The notes beneath the pieces are model-generated. The model did not search any database. It was given only the letters and a program-made list of their open reading frames with translations, and was not told where the DNA came from. Below are positions 21,080 to 27,725 of a stretch of 31,890 bases of DNA, in pieces (position 1 is the first letter of the stretch; each line of letters begins with the position of its first letter). This stretch comes from a virus. The translations under genes were made by a program, and so were the position numbers. Where the stretch lies: the IMG/VR virus record IMGVR_UViG_3300042898_003879, positions 1 to 31,890 of that record. One strand, 5' to 3'.

Positions 21080-22225
21080 CTAGGCGGTAGTCTGTTGAAA
21101 GGCCCAAGTCATGACCGTGGCGGTCGAGTTGGGGATGCCTTGGAACTTGAGGGTGTTCGTCCGGTAGGAGTTCGTCTCCCCCGGAGTCGGGAACGCCGCG
21201 AGCTGCGGGTTAGCGAGAGTAAACCCGAGCGAGTACGACCCGACAGTCATTGTCAAAACGAGCTCGGTGAGGATCGTGTTCGCCTGGGCGTCCGTCCAAT
21301 CGGGCTGCGCGCCGGTGTTGGTAGTCACCGGCGGCGGTCCGGGGTCGGTCGTCGTCGAGGGGCCTTCGGGGAGGTCCGCCACGTCGAGCTCGATGGAGGG
21401 CGAGGCCGAGAGGGCGATGAAACCCAGACCGAACCCGTAGGTCTCGCGGAAGTCCGCCACGTCGTTGATCGCCCAACCGGTGTCGATCGTCACCTTGGAG
21501 ACCGCGTTGACGTTCTCGAAGAAGTTCGTGAGGGAGACCGAACAGTTCACCCCGATGATCGGGGCCTGCACGTCGGGGGCGACGTAGTCGGGGATAATGT
21601 AGGAGGTAGACAACGTCACCGGCCGCCACTTGCCCTTGATCGTCCACTCGATCATGACCTTCTGTCCGTACTCCCACGAGAGCTTCGGAACACAGACGCA
21701 GTCGTAGGCCTCGAACCGCTTGCCGCCTTCTTCTTGGTAGACGATCGAGAAGGGTTGGACCGCGAAGTTGGAGTTCGACCGATCGACGTCGGCCGTGAAC
21801 AGAGGTTGAACCTCGAGGCCGATGAAGTCGAGACCCAGATCCTTGATCGCCCAGGGCGAAGCGAGGAACAGGGGGGCGAGCTGCGTCAACGAGAGGAGCT
21901 CGAGGTCGAGTTCCTCGCCGAGCTCCCAGAACAACTCGGTCGAGAGGGTGATGTCCCACCCGAGGCCGCCGGTCTTCGAGGACTGGTTGCCGCCCCACGG
22001 GGTCATGACGTCCGCCCGTTGAATGATTCCCGCGCCGCGGACCGAGAACTTGGGGGTCCCGACCACGCGAACGGCGTGGGTACCATCGAAGACAGGCGGA
22101 TCCTCCGGCGGGACGGATTCGGGACAGGGGTCCTCGTAGACGCCGAGGGCCGTCTGGGTCTTGATGTAGACCGCGGAGAGGTTGGACGCGAGGAGGAACT
22201 GCGGGGTCGTAGTCACTGCGGGCAT
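21080..22225 (-). CDS. Major tail tube protein (381 aa)
   Basis: It lies just upstream of the frameshifted chaperones, the usual place of the tube subunit. The sequence is beta-rich with few cysteines (GGLGWDITLSTELFWELGEE, MIEWTIKGKWRPVTL) and a Thr/Pro/Gly/Asp linker at about 285-305 (LPEGPSTTTDPGPPPVTTN) that separates the tube domain from a C-terminal domain of about 75 residues. Such added domains often decorate the tube surface. Length is above the ~200-250 residues of simple tube proteins, in keeping with the extra domain. It starts 4 bases after the preceding stop. Confidence 0.7.
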   Translation of the reverse strand: MPAVTTTPQFLLASNLSAVYIKTQTALGVYEDPCPESVPPEDPPVFDGTHAVRVVGTPKFSVRGAGIIQRADVMTPWGGNQSSKTGGLGWDITLSTELFWELGEELDLELLSLTQLAPLFLASPWAIKDLGLDFIGLEVQPLFTADVDRSNSNFAVQPFSIVYQEEGGKRFEAYDCVCVPKLSWEYGQKVMIEWTIKGKWRPVTLSTSYIIPDYVAPDVQAPIIGVNCSVSLTNFFENVNAVSKVTIDTGWAINDVADFRETYGFGLGFIALSASPSIELDVADLPEGPSTTTDPGPPPVTTNTGAQPDWTDAQANTILTELVLTMTVGSYSLGFTLANPQLAAFPTPGETNSYRTNTLKFQGIPNSTATVMTWAFQQTTA

Positions 22226-22229
22226 GGGG

Positions 22230-22862
22230 TCACCTTGCGAGGGAGCGGCGTTGGAAGACTTGGATCGAGGCGCGGACCGTCTCTTGAATGATCGTTTGAC
22301 CCGTCTCGTCTTGACCGATGACGAAGTCCTGGGCGGTGATCCCCGAACTGGGGGCCGAGTTGTAGATACCTGTTCCCGGCCAACCGGCGGTAGACCTATT
22401 CCGAGCGTCGAGGTTAGGGAACCCCCAAACGGGAGAGGTGAGGATCATGACGATCCCCTCGACGTAGGCGCGGAGGGCCGTCTCGTAGGTCTCGGGCGTG
22501 AACGCGATCGGAGGGTCGCCGGGGTCGGCCTCGACGAGAGGATGGACACCCCCGCCGTCGTAATAACCCCAGTCCGAACAGACCGAGATCTCGAGCTCGT
22601 GAACTTGGTCCATCGCTCCGAGGGCGTCGGTCACGACCGCGTCGGTTCGGATGACCGAGAGGCCGATCTTCGGTTGCGACTCCGCGGTGAACAACGCCCG
22701 CCGAGAGGTGTACATGTTCGACGCGATCGGAGCGGGGAGGTTGGGAGCCCCCATCGCAGACAACCAGGCGGCGTCGCAGACGGTCGCCCAGTTCGTGGTC
22801 ACGAGGTCGATCGCCGTGTTGGCGACGATCTGCGGGCCATAACTTGTAGAGGGGTTGGGCAT
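22230..22862 (-). CDS. Probable tail terminator / tail completion protein (210 aa)
   Basis: A 210-aa protein between the gpG-like connector and the tail tube gene. In Mu-like and other head-tail modules this slot encodes the tail terminator (for instance Mu gp37/DUF1834 type). The sequence has an initial helix (TAIDLVTTNWATVCDAAWL), a central beta region (HELEISVCSDWGYYDGGG) and a hydrophobic helix (VEGIVMILTSPVWGFPN), then EETGQTIIQETVRASIQVFQ at the end, close to the alternating strand seen in terminators. No firm match. Its stop is two bases from the tail tube start region and its start overlaps the preceding gene's end region. Confidence 0.5.
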   Translation of the reverse strand: MPNPSTSYGPQIVANTAIDLVTTNWATVCDAAWLSAMGAPNLPAPIASNMYTSRRALFTAESQPKIGLSVIRTDAVVTDALGAMDQVHELEISVCSDWGYYDGGGVHPLVEADPGDPPIAFTPETYETALRAYVEGIVMILTSPVWGFPNLDARNRSTAGWPGTGIYNSAPSSGITAQDFVIGQDETGQTIIQETVRASIQVFQRRSLAR

Positions 22863-22863
22863 A

Positions 22864-23517
22864 CTACCGCAGTCCTATCTTGCCGCCGTTCAACTTGAAC
22901 CGACGGGCGAACTCGACGTCGGTGATTCCGACCTTGCCGCCCATGGCCGACGCCTGGACTCCGAGAGCATACCGCAGATCAGCAATGAAGGGAGCCCCGA
23001 AGTTGACGAGGGGACGCTTCGGGGTGGGGACGACGATCCGGCCCTTTTGGTTGCGACTGGTTCGCCGCTCGTAGGCCCCTATTCCGTTGTTGTGGTTCCT
23101 AGCGTAGGGGACGGCCGACCCCATGCGGACCGTGTTCCCCGAGACCTCCCAGACGTACTCGGCGTGGTTCGTGTACCCGAACGAGGGGTAGAGTCTCTCT
23201 CCCGAGCCCGCGGCCTCCGAGGGCGACCGACTCCATCGCAGTATGTGTCGAGGCTCGATTCGACCCGTATGCAACGCCCACCGCTTGATCGGGAGCCAGT
23301 ACTTCTTCTCGAGGTAGGTGTACGCCGGCCACTGCGACCCCGTAGACGCCCCCTGCGTCGCGAACATCTGTCGCCGCGACCGCGCCCAGAGCTGCGAAAG
23401 GGGCGAGTTCTCGTTACCCCAGAACGCCGACCAATCGCCCGCGTTGCGAATCGCGAGCTCGAGGGCCTCGACGCCGTCCGAGGAGTTGTCCGTCAACTTG
23501 AGGAAGACCGACCCCAT
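22864..23517 (-). CDS. Virion morphogenesis protein, Mu gpG / HK97 gp10-like
   Basis: This 217-aa protein shows features of the phage virion morphogenesis family (Mu gpG, Pfam phage_tail_S): WPAYTYLEKKY near 63-73, a TG-R motif (LHTGRIEPRHI), VPYARNHNNG near 143-152 and PKRPLVNFG near 171-179. It would link the filled head to the tail or complete the tail end. The basic content (many Arg and Lys) is typical. ATG 23517 lies 4 bases after the end of the connector gene. The assignment is by motif order and place. Confidence 0.65.
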   Translation of the reverse strand: MGSVFLKLTDNSSDGVEALELAIRNAGDWSAFWGNENSPLSQLWARSRRQMFATQGASTGSQWPAYTYLEKKYWLPIKRWALHTGRIEPRHILRWSRSPSEAAGSGERLYPSFGYTNHAEYVWEVSGNTVRMGSAVPYARNHNNGIGAYERRTSRNQKGRIVVPTPKRPLVNFGAPFIADLRYALGVQASAMGGKVGITDVEFARRFKLNGGKIGLR

Positions 23518-23521
23518 CGGA

Positions 23522-24004
23522 TCACATCCGATCGACGGCGGCGTTGATCGCCACCCTCGACCGAGAGTTGATCTGTCGAGTGTAGATCTGTTCGGGGTAG
23601 TTCGCGTTCGAGCGGAGGATGTTCGGCGAGTTCGGACCGTTCGGACGTTGCGCCCCCATGTCAGCGGGGCGGGTCCGAAGGGTCTCCTTCAACCCCTCGG
23701 CCTGTTCGTCCAAACGGTCGGCCATGGTCTGCGAGTTCTGGTTCCGCAGGCGGATCACCTGGGCGGCGAACCGGAGGAGGATGTAACGTTGGCACACCCT
23801 GTACATCGCATACTCGGGGTGATCGTTGATCGCTTGGATCCCGACCCCCATCCCAGTCAGAAACGCCGACAGCTCCGCCGCGTGGTCGAGGATGATGTCC
23901 TCGGCCTGCGTCTGCGTCGGACCGGAGAGGGCGTCGAAAGCGATACGAGGGAGAAGTCGCCCGATGTCGTCGGGGACTACGTCGAATGTGTAGATCTCGG
24001 CCAT
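23522..24004 (-). CDS. Head-tail connector, Mu gp36 / HK97 gp6-like (160 aa)
   Basis: A helical protein directly after the major capsid gene, the standard place for the ring that joins portal and tail. The segment ILDHAAELSAFLTGMGVGIQ (about 37-56) and the helix YRVCQRYILLRFAAQVIRLR (about 67-86) fit the DUF1320/gp6 pattern of helices surrounding the portal exit. The tail of the protein is polar (NGPNSPNILRSNANYPEQIY). No catalytic residues. Start ATG 24004 has GGGAGG upstream. Family assignment is by order and helix pattern. Confidence 0.55.
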   Translation of the reverse strand: MAEIYTFDVVPDDIGRLLPRIAFDALSGPTQTQAEDIILDHAAELSAFLTGMGVGIQAINDHPEYAMYRVCQRYILLRFAAQVIRLRNQNSQTMADRLDEQAEGLKETLRTRPADMGAQRPNGPNSPNILRSNANYPEQIYTRQINSRSRVAINAAVDRM

Positions 24005-24064
24005 AAGAACCTCCCTTGAAGGGGACTAGAGCGGAGGGGTGGGACCCTAGCCCCCGTCGAGGGA

Positions 24065-24084
24065 GGCCGCCCCGTAGAGCGGCC
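24065..24084 (-). terminator. GC-rich hairpin after the major capsid gene
   Basis: GGCCGC (24065-24070) and GCGGCC (24079-24084) form a 6-bp stem with an 8-base loop, 12 bases beyond the capsid gene stop in the 92-bp gap before the connector gene. No T run follows. It could attenuate transcription so that capsid mRNA exceeds downstream tail mRNA, or stabilise the capsid message. Confidence 0.35.
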
Positions 24085-24096
24085 CCTAGAGCGAGA

Positions 24097-25113
24097 CTAC
24101 GAGATACCCGTAGCGAGACGCGCCCACTTGTTCGACGTACCGCCGAGCACCTGGACGGCGTAGTCCGACTCGATGTACATCGCGATACCGCGGGGGTTCT
24201 GCGAGTCGTAGGAGATGACCTGTCCGAGAGCCGCGTTCGGGTCGGGCGTGAAGGTCTGAATGAAACCCGAGTCGCCGTTCGCCTCGGCCACCTTGTAGAG
24301 GGCGACGATACCGTCCGTCATGACCGGCGTTCCCGTCTGGGAGGCCGCCGAGGGGAGGAACTGCGGGAGGCAGACGAAGTCAACCGGGCAGATCAGCTTC
24401 GAGGCGAAGAAGGCTTTGAGCTGCGACCAATCGGCCGCGCCGGTGCGGGCCTGCGCGAGAGCGCCGCCGACCGTTGCCGCCGCGATGGAGTAGCCCATCT
24501 GCTGGACTTCGTTCTTCTGCAGGAGGGCGTTCGCCGTGTTGAGGTTACACACCGCAACCCAACGGCCCGAGAAGATGTCCGCGCCGTCCGCCGCCGAGGC
24601 GAGGAGGAGGGAGTTGAAGGTCGACTGGAGGGCCGCGGAGGCCGCGCCGCCGTTCGTCACCGCGAGGTTCGAGCCGTAGTTGCCCTGCGTCGAGAGGGCG
24701 CTACCGACGACCGCCGCGTGATGCTGTGCGCCCTGCGTCTGAAGCTTCATCGCGAAGACAGCCGTGATGTCCTCGGCGCGAGCCGCGAACTCTTGAATCT
24801 GCTTCAGCGTGAAGACCTGGTGACCCCAACGGTAGACCGAGGAGTTGTAGGAGCCGCTCGCGATGCGGAGACCACCGGGGACCGCGGGCGTATCGAGCTC
24901 GATCGGCTTGATGCCCTGGGCGCCGGTCGTCGGGAGGGCGTCATTCTCGGCGAAGTAGTGGTAGAAACCGGCGCGGGTCATGACCTTGACGATCGGCGAG
25001 AGCTCGAGCGAGACCGCCGAGTCCGAACCGCCGCGGTAGAGGGAGATCCGCTGCAGGATTCCAGGGCGCAACGCGCCGGAGTTGACGCCAGTTGAGGGGA
25101 AAGCGAAGGACAT
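24097..25113 (-). CDS. Major capsid protein (338 aa)
   Basis: The main shell protein, expected to have the HK97 fold. It lies after scaffold and decoration genes and before connectors. The sequence is Ala/Gly/Ser-rich with an N-terminal arm, a long spine-like helix around residues 100-150 (FTLKQIQEFAARAEDITAVF) and beta-rich P-domain-like parts; ALGQVISYDSQNPRGIAMYI near the end fits the last strands of capsid proteins. No cysteine-based crosslinks are apparent (few Cys). ATG 25113 has GGAG upstream. Proteolytic trimming by the nearby protease is possible but no site is assigned. Confidence 0.75.
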   Translation of the reverse strand: MSFAFPSTGVNSGALRPGILQRISLYRGGSDSAVSLELSPIVKVMTRAGFYHYFAENDALPTTGAQGIKPIELDTPAVPGGLRIASGSYNSSVYRWGHQVFTLKQIQEFAARAEDITAVFAMKLQTQGAQHHAAVVGSALSTQGNYGSNLAVTNGGAASAALQSTFNSLLLASAADGADIFSGRWVAVCNLNTANALLQKNEVQQMGYSIAAATVGGALAQARTGAADWSQLKAFFASKLICPVDFVCLPQFLPSAASQTGTPVMTDGIVALYKVAEANGDSGFIQTFTPDPNAALGQVISYDSQNPRGIAMYIESDYAVQVLGGTSNKWARLATGIS

Positions 25114-25156
25114 GACTTACTCCGATCGAAAGAGGGGGCGCGACTGCGCGGGTAGG

Positions 25157-25591
25157 TTAGGGAGCGACGTAGTAGACGAAAGACGGTTGGAACCGCATGA
25201 GGAACTGTTGACCGGCCGAGGCCGCAGTCAGCGCGTAACCCCAGATCCACTGATCTTGCGCGGGCGTCGAGGCGACGAAGTGACTCGCGGGGCCGACTTG
25301 GACGAAGTCGCCCGCGGCGACACCGCCAACACCGGCGACGACCTGGACGACCGCGCCGATGGAGTCGATAATCTCGAGCGAACCGCCGACCGGGGGCGAG
25401 GGGTACGTTCCCGGAGTCTCCGAGTCGCAACCGACGGCGATCACACCGTAGGGGACGTCGGTCTTCGCCGTTGCGAGCGAGATCGTCGCCTCCGCCGAGA
25501 GATAGACGGCGTGTCCATCGTAGTCCGACAGGTCCGAGCCGATCTTGTTGATCGGGTTCGGGGTCTTGTAGGGGAGGTTTCCGAAGGCCAT
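25157..25591 (-). CDS. Capsid decoration-like protein, copy 2 (144 aa)
   Basis: This 144-aa protein is clearly homologous to the gene before it (25623-26063): both start MAFG, share VAVG/IAVG-x-DS-x-TPGTYPS-x-PV-x-GSLE and VQV-(11-12 residues)-AAGD, and end with a W-(A/G)-(V/Y)-ALT...SAG(E/Q)QF(I/L)(L/M)RF block. By eye identity is about 45%. Such beta-rich, Gly/Ala proteins upstream of the capsid gene resemble capsid decoration or head-stabilising proteins. ATG 25591 follows GCTAGGAG. A hairpin (25605-25621) lies in its leader. Confidence 0.65.
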   Translation of the reverse strand: MAFGNLPYKTPNPINKIGSDLSDYDGHAVYLSAEATISLATAKTDVPYGVIAVGCDSETPGTYPSPPVGGSLEIIDSIGAVVQVVAGVGGVAAGDFVQVGPASHFVASTPAQDQWIWGYALTAASAGQQFLMRFQPSFVYYVAP

Positions 25592-25604
25592 AGTCGACTC
25601 CTAG

Positions 25605-25621
25605 CCCGCGAGGGCCGCGGG
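25605..25621 (-). other. Hairpin in the leader of decoration copy 2
   Basis: CCCGCG (25605-25610), 5-base loop and CGCGGG (25616-25621) form a perfect stem between the two paralogues. The right arm lies just before the stop of copy 1 and the GCTAGGAG ribosome-binding site follows. It may tune expression between the two copies. Confidence 0.4.
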
Positions 25622-25622
25622 A

Positions 25623-26063
25623 TTAGGCGGCGATGAAGGGCGCGAAGCGGAGGATGAACTGCTCGCCGGCCGAACAATCGGTGAGGGCGACACCCCACAC
25701 GAACTTCGTCGAGGCCGGAGTGTTGTCCGCGAGGAACGAACCGGGGACGGTCGCGGCCGGGTCGATCATGATGTAGTCGCCCGCGGCGATGGAGCCCGCG
25801 TTCGAGGCGCGGACCTGGACGGCGACGCCGAGCTGGTCGATCACCTCGAGGGAGCCCGCGACCGGAGCCGAGGGGTAGGTGCCAGGGGTGATCGAGTCGG
25901 TACCGACCGCGACGATCGCGTAGGGGAGCGAGCCAGTCGTAACCGCGAGGGAGACAGTTCCCTCCGCGTCCAACTTGAGGCCGCAACCTTCCGAGTTCGT
26001 GAGGTTGCTCGCGATCAGGTTGACGGGAGCGAAGTTCTTGTAGGTGACGTATCCGAAGGCCAT
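25623..26063 (-). CDS. Capsid decoration-like protein, copy 1 (146 aa)
   Basis: Paralogue of the following gene, in tandem and with the same CTAGGAG leader. The protein is beta-rich with few charged residues (VAVGTDSITPGTYPSAPVAG, then SLEVIDQLGVAVQVRASNAG). It carries two Cys absent at matching places in copy 2 (near residues 27 and 130), while copy 2 has one at its own VGCDS. It should lie on the outer capsid or serve as a head-stabilising protein made together with the shell. Tandem duplication followed by divergence is seen directly; the function is inferred from position between the scaffold gene and the major capsid gene. Confidence 0.65.
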   Translation of the reverse strand: MAFGYVTYKNFAPVNLIASNLTNSEGCGLKLDAEGTVSLAVTTGSLPYAIVAVGTDSITPGTYPSAPVAGSLEVIDQLGVAVQVRASNAGSIAAGDYIMIDPAATVPGSFLADNTPASTKFVWGVALTDCSAGEQFILRFAPFIAA

Positions 26064-26107
26064 GGGTTTCTCCTAGCCCCGCAGGGCGTGGGGGTTGGTT
26101 GGGTGAC

Positions 26108-26785
26108 TTAGAAAATGCCCTTGGTCGCCCGCTGCTCGACGACCGTGGACGGGGTCTCGCCGAACGTGATCCACGAGGCCGCGAAGGCCGGGTGACACTT
26201 CTCCTTCTCGGAGAGCTCGGTGATCAGCTTCCACTGTTGATCTTCGGAGAGCTCGGCGAACTTCTCGGGGCGACCCATGACCTCGGCGAGCGAGACCGAC
26301 GAGGCGTTGCGGCCCATGGGGGCGATGGTACGGGCCACCGGCGCGGAGGGGCGAGCGGGCGGGGTCGAGAGGTCCTTCAAGAGGGCCTCGAACTTGCCGC
26401 CGCCAACGATGAAGGCGTCCGCGAGCATGGTCTCCGTCTGCGGGGAAACCTTGCGGTTGCCGAGGGCGACCTTGACGTTCGCAAGGGCGACTGCGCGACG
26501 AGCGGCCGAGAGGTCGGCCTTCAGACGCTTGACCTCCGAGAGGGTAGCGTCCTCCTCGGTCTTCTTCTCCTCGATCTCCTGCGCGGCCTTCTGCAACTCC
26601 AAGGCGGCGCCCTCGAGGGCCTCGGGGTCGGCCTCGGGGGCCGTCTCCGCGAGCTCGGGGGTCGCGGCGTGGGCGGCGTTGTGGAGTTCGGGGAACAGCT
26701 TCGAGATCAGAGCGGCGATCGCCATCTCGTCCATGCCGTTCTCCTTGCAGTAGGAGGCGCATTCTTCCATCGTCATCTTGTACAT
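26108..26785 (-). CDS. Nested scaffold protein from an internal in-frame start (225 aa)
   Basis: Inside the protease gene, ATG 26785 (residue 188 of the long protein, MYKMTMEECASYC) is preceded by GAAGGTGG at a 5-base spacing, an unusually good ribosome-binding site for a coding region. It lies exactly at the border between the protease domain and the coiled coil. Mu gpI/Z and lambda C/Nu3 use the same design to make more scaffold than protease. The product would be a helical core protein on which the capsid assembles. Internal initiation is inferred from sequence. Confidence 0.65.
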   Translation of the reverse strand: MYKMTMEECASYCKENGMDEMAIAALISKLFPELHNAAHAATPELAETAPEADPEALEGAALELQKAAQEIEEKKTEEDATLSEVKRLKADLSAARRAVALANVKVALGNRKVSPQTETMLADAFIVGGGKFEALLKDLSTPPARPSAPVARTIAPMGRNASSVSLAEVMGRPEKFAELSEDQQWKLITELSEKEKCHPAFAASWITFGETPSTVVEQRATKGIF

Positions 26786-27346
26786 TGTACCACCTTCGGA
26801 GAGAGAGACCCCGCGCATCTCTGCGACCGGGACCTGTTGAGTTTTGATCTGGGGGATGGTCACGAACGAGACCTCGCCGATCGCGAACGGGTACTCGGGG
26901 ACCTCGTCGAGTTCCGTCCCCGCCCAGGCGCGAATGTTCGGCGAGACGTAGGGGATCTCGCCGTCGTCGAACGCCGCCGCCCACTTGGGGGACGTGAGGT
27001 CGAGACCGCCGTAGAGCATCTCCGAGGTTGGTTGGGCGATGCCATGGGCCGCGGCCTCCGACTGGGTCAAGGAGACCACCCGTCGAAGGTACCCCGCCGC
27101 CGTTCCATTCTTGTCGTGTTCGATCGCCACCGGAGGCGCGAACGAGAGGAGCCAACGTTGAACCGAGGCGACCGCGTCCTCCCAACGAAACCGCAGCTCG
27201 TCGGGGTTCGTCTCCTCGGCGTCGAAATCCCACTTCATTCCGTGGGCGTGGATCACACCTCGAGGAACGAGCGAGACCCACCGGAGGCCGGAGTCGTCGC
27301 CCAGGTCGATCGAGACAGTGCGGAGTTTGAGACGGGAGGAACGCAT
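26108..27346 (-). CDS. Prohead protease with C-terminal scaffold, Mu gpI-like (412 aa)
   Basis: The N-terminal ~180 residues match the Mu-like prohead protease (Mu gpI) pattern: VAIEHDKNGTAAGYLRRVVSL with catalytic His77, IPYVSPNIRAW with Ser135, and GEVSFVTIPQI, written here in parts VAIEHDKNGTAAGY and IPYVSPNIRAW. The C-terminal ~225 residues are a charged coiled coil (LQKAAQEIEEKKTEEDATL, then SEVKRLKADLSAARRAV), typical of a scaffold core. The protease removes scaffold from the prohead before packaging. An internal start (26785) probably yields free scaffold. ATG 27346 is the first gene after the hairpin gap. Confidence 0.8.
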   Translation of the reverse strand: MRSSRLKLRTVSIDLGDDSGLRWVSLVPRGVIHAHGMKWDFDAEETNPDELRFRWEDAVASVQRWLLSFAPPVAIEHDKNGTAAGYLRRVVSLTQSEAAAHGIAQPTSEMLYGGLDLTSPKWAAAFDDGEIPYVSPNIRAWAGTELDEVPEYPFAIGEVSFVTIPQIKTQQVPVAEMRGVSLSEGGTMYKMTMEECASYCKENGMDEMAIAALISKLFPELHNAAHAATPELAETAPEADPEALEGAALELQKAAQEIEEKKTEEDATLSEVKRLKADLSAARRAVALANVKVALGNRKVSPQTETMLADAFIVGGGKFEALLKDLSTPPARPSAPVARTIAPMGRNASSVSLAEVMGRPEKFAELSEDQQWKLITELSEKEKCHPAFAASWITFGETPSTVVEQRATKGIF

Positions 27347-27384
27347 GGGGCCTACGATGCACCGCCTACCGCAGTCCCGCTAGA

Positions 27385-27401
27385 CCTAGACCCCCTCTAG
27401 G
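27385..27401. other. Inverted repeat between protease gene and reversed small gene
   Basis: CCTAGA (27385-27390), C5 centre, TCTAGG (27396-27401); an overlapping pair AGACC/GGTCT (27382-27386 and 27403-27407) also exists. The repeat sits in the 112-bp gap between the start codons of divergent genes 27346 (minus) and 27459 (plus), where promoters or an operator would be expected. No clear -35/-10 pair is visible; no T run. Confidence 0.4.
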
Positions 27402-27458
27402 CGGTCTGGTAGCACGCCGAGCGACCAACTAGGCCCACCCCTATCGCGAGAGGGAACG

Positions 27459-27725
27459 ATGCTAACCCGAAGACAGCGGATCTTGCTCGATCTTTTGACC
27501 AAGTGTCACTCGGTCGAGTTCCACCCTAGCCCCGAACACCTATCGCGACTCCTCGCGAAGGCTACCCAGTGGCCCGCCGGCACCTCGCCGAAGGCCGTCC
27601 GCGCCGAGCTCGGGCGACTCTACGAGGAGGGCGTCCTCCCCCACCTCGAGCGGGGATCGGGGAGCTCGCCGACGAAGTACGCCGTCCCCGACTGCGACTG
27701 CGACTACTGCGGTCATCGCGTGTAG
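27459..27725 (+). CDS. Small winged-helix-like protein on opposite strand (88 aa)
   Basis: This gene runs against the late operon. The 88-aa product starts MLTRRQRILLDLLTK and has three helices followed by a strand pair (AVRAELGRLYEEGVLPHL, then SSPTKYAV), a layout close to a winged-helix DNA-binding fold. It ends in CDCDYCGHRV, a compact Cys/His cluster that could bind metal. ATG 27459 follows GAGAGGGA, a strong ribosome-binding site. It ends overlapping the portal-MuF end by 13 bases. A regulator or a 'moron'-type acquired gene fits place and fold; no homologue is recognised. Confidence 0.7.
   Translation: MLTRRQRILLDLLTKCHSVEFHPSPEHLSRLLAKATQWPAGTSPKAVRAELGRLYEEGVLPHLERGSGSSPTKYAVPDCDCDYCGHRV

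Noticed and set aside
21017-22291. Long plus-strand open frame (424 codons) opposite the tail tube gene
   Set aside because: Composition is typical of an antisense shadow in high-GC DNA and the frame lacks a start context.
22864-27346. Mu-like transposing phage or prophage
   Set aside because: Only head genes are Mu-like; no transposase A/B, Mom or integrase is present and the replication module is different.
26099-27400. Long plus-strand open frame (433 codons) opposite the protease gene
   Set aside because: It is a GC-skew shadow rich in Arg/Gly/Leu; the minus-strand frame has clear protease and coiled-coil features.
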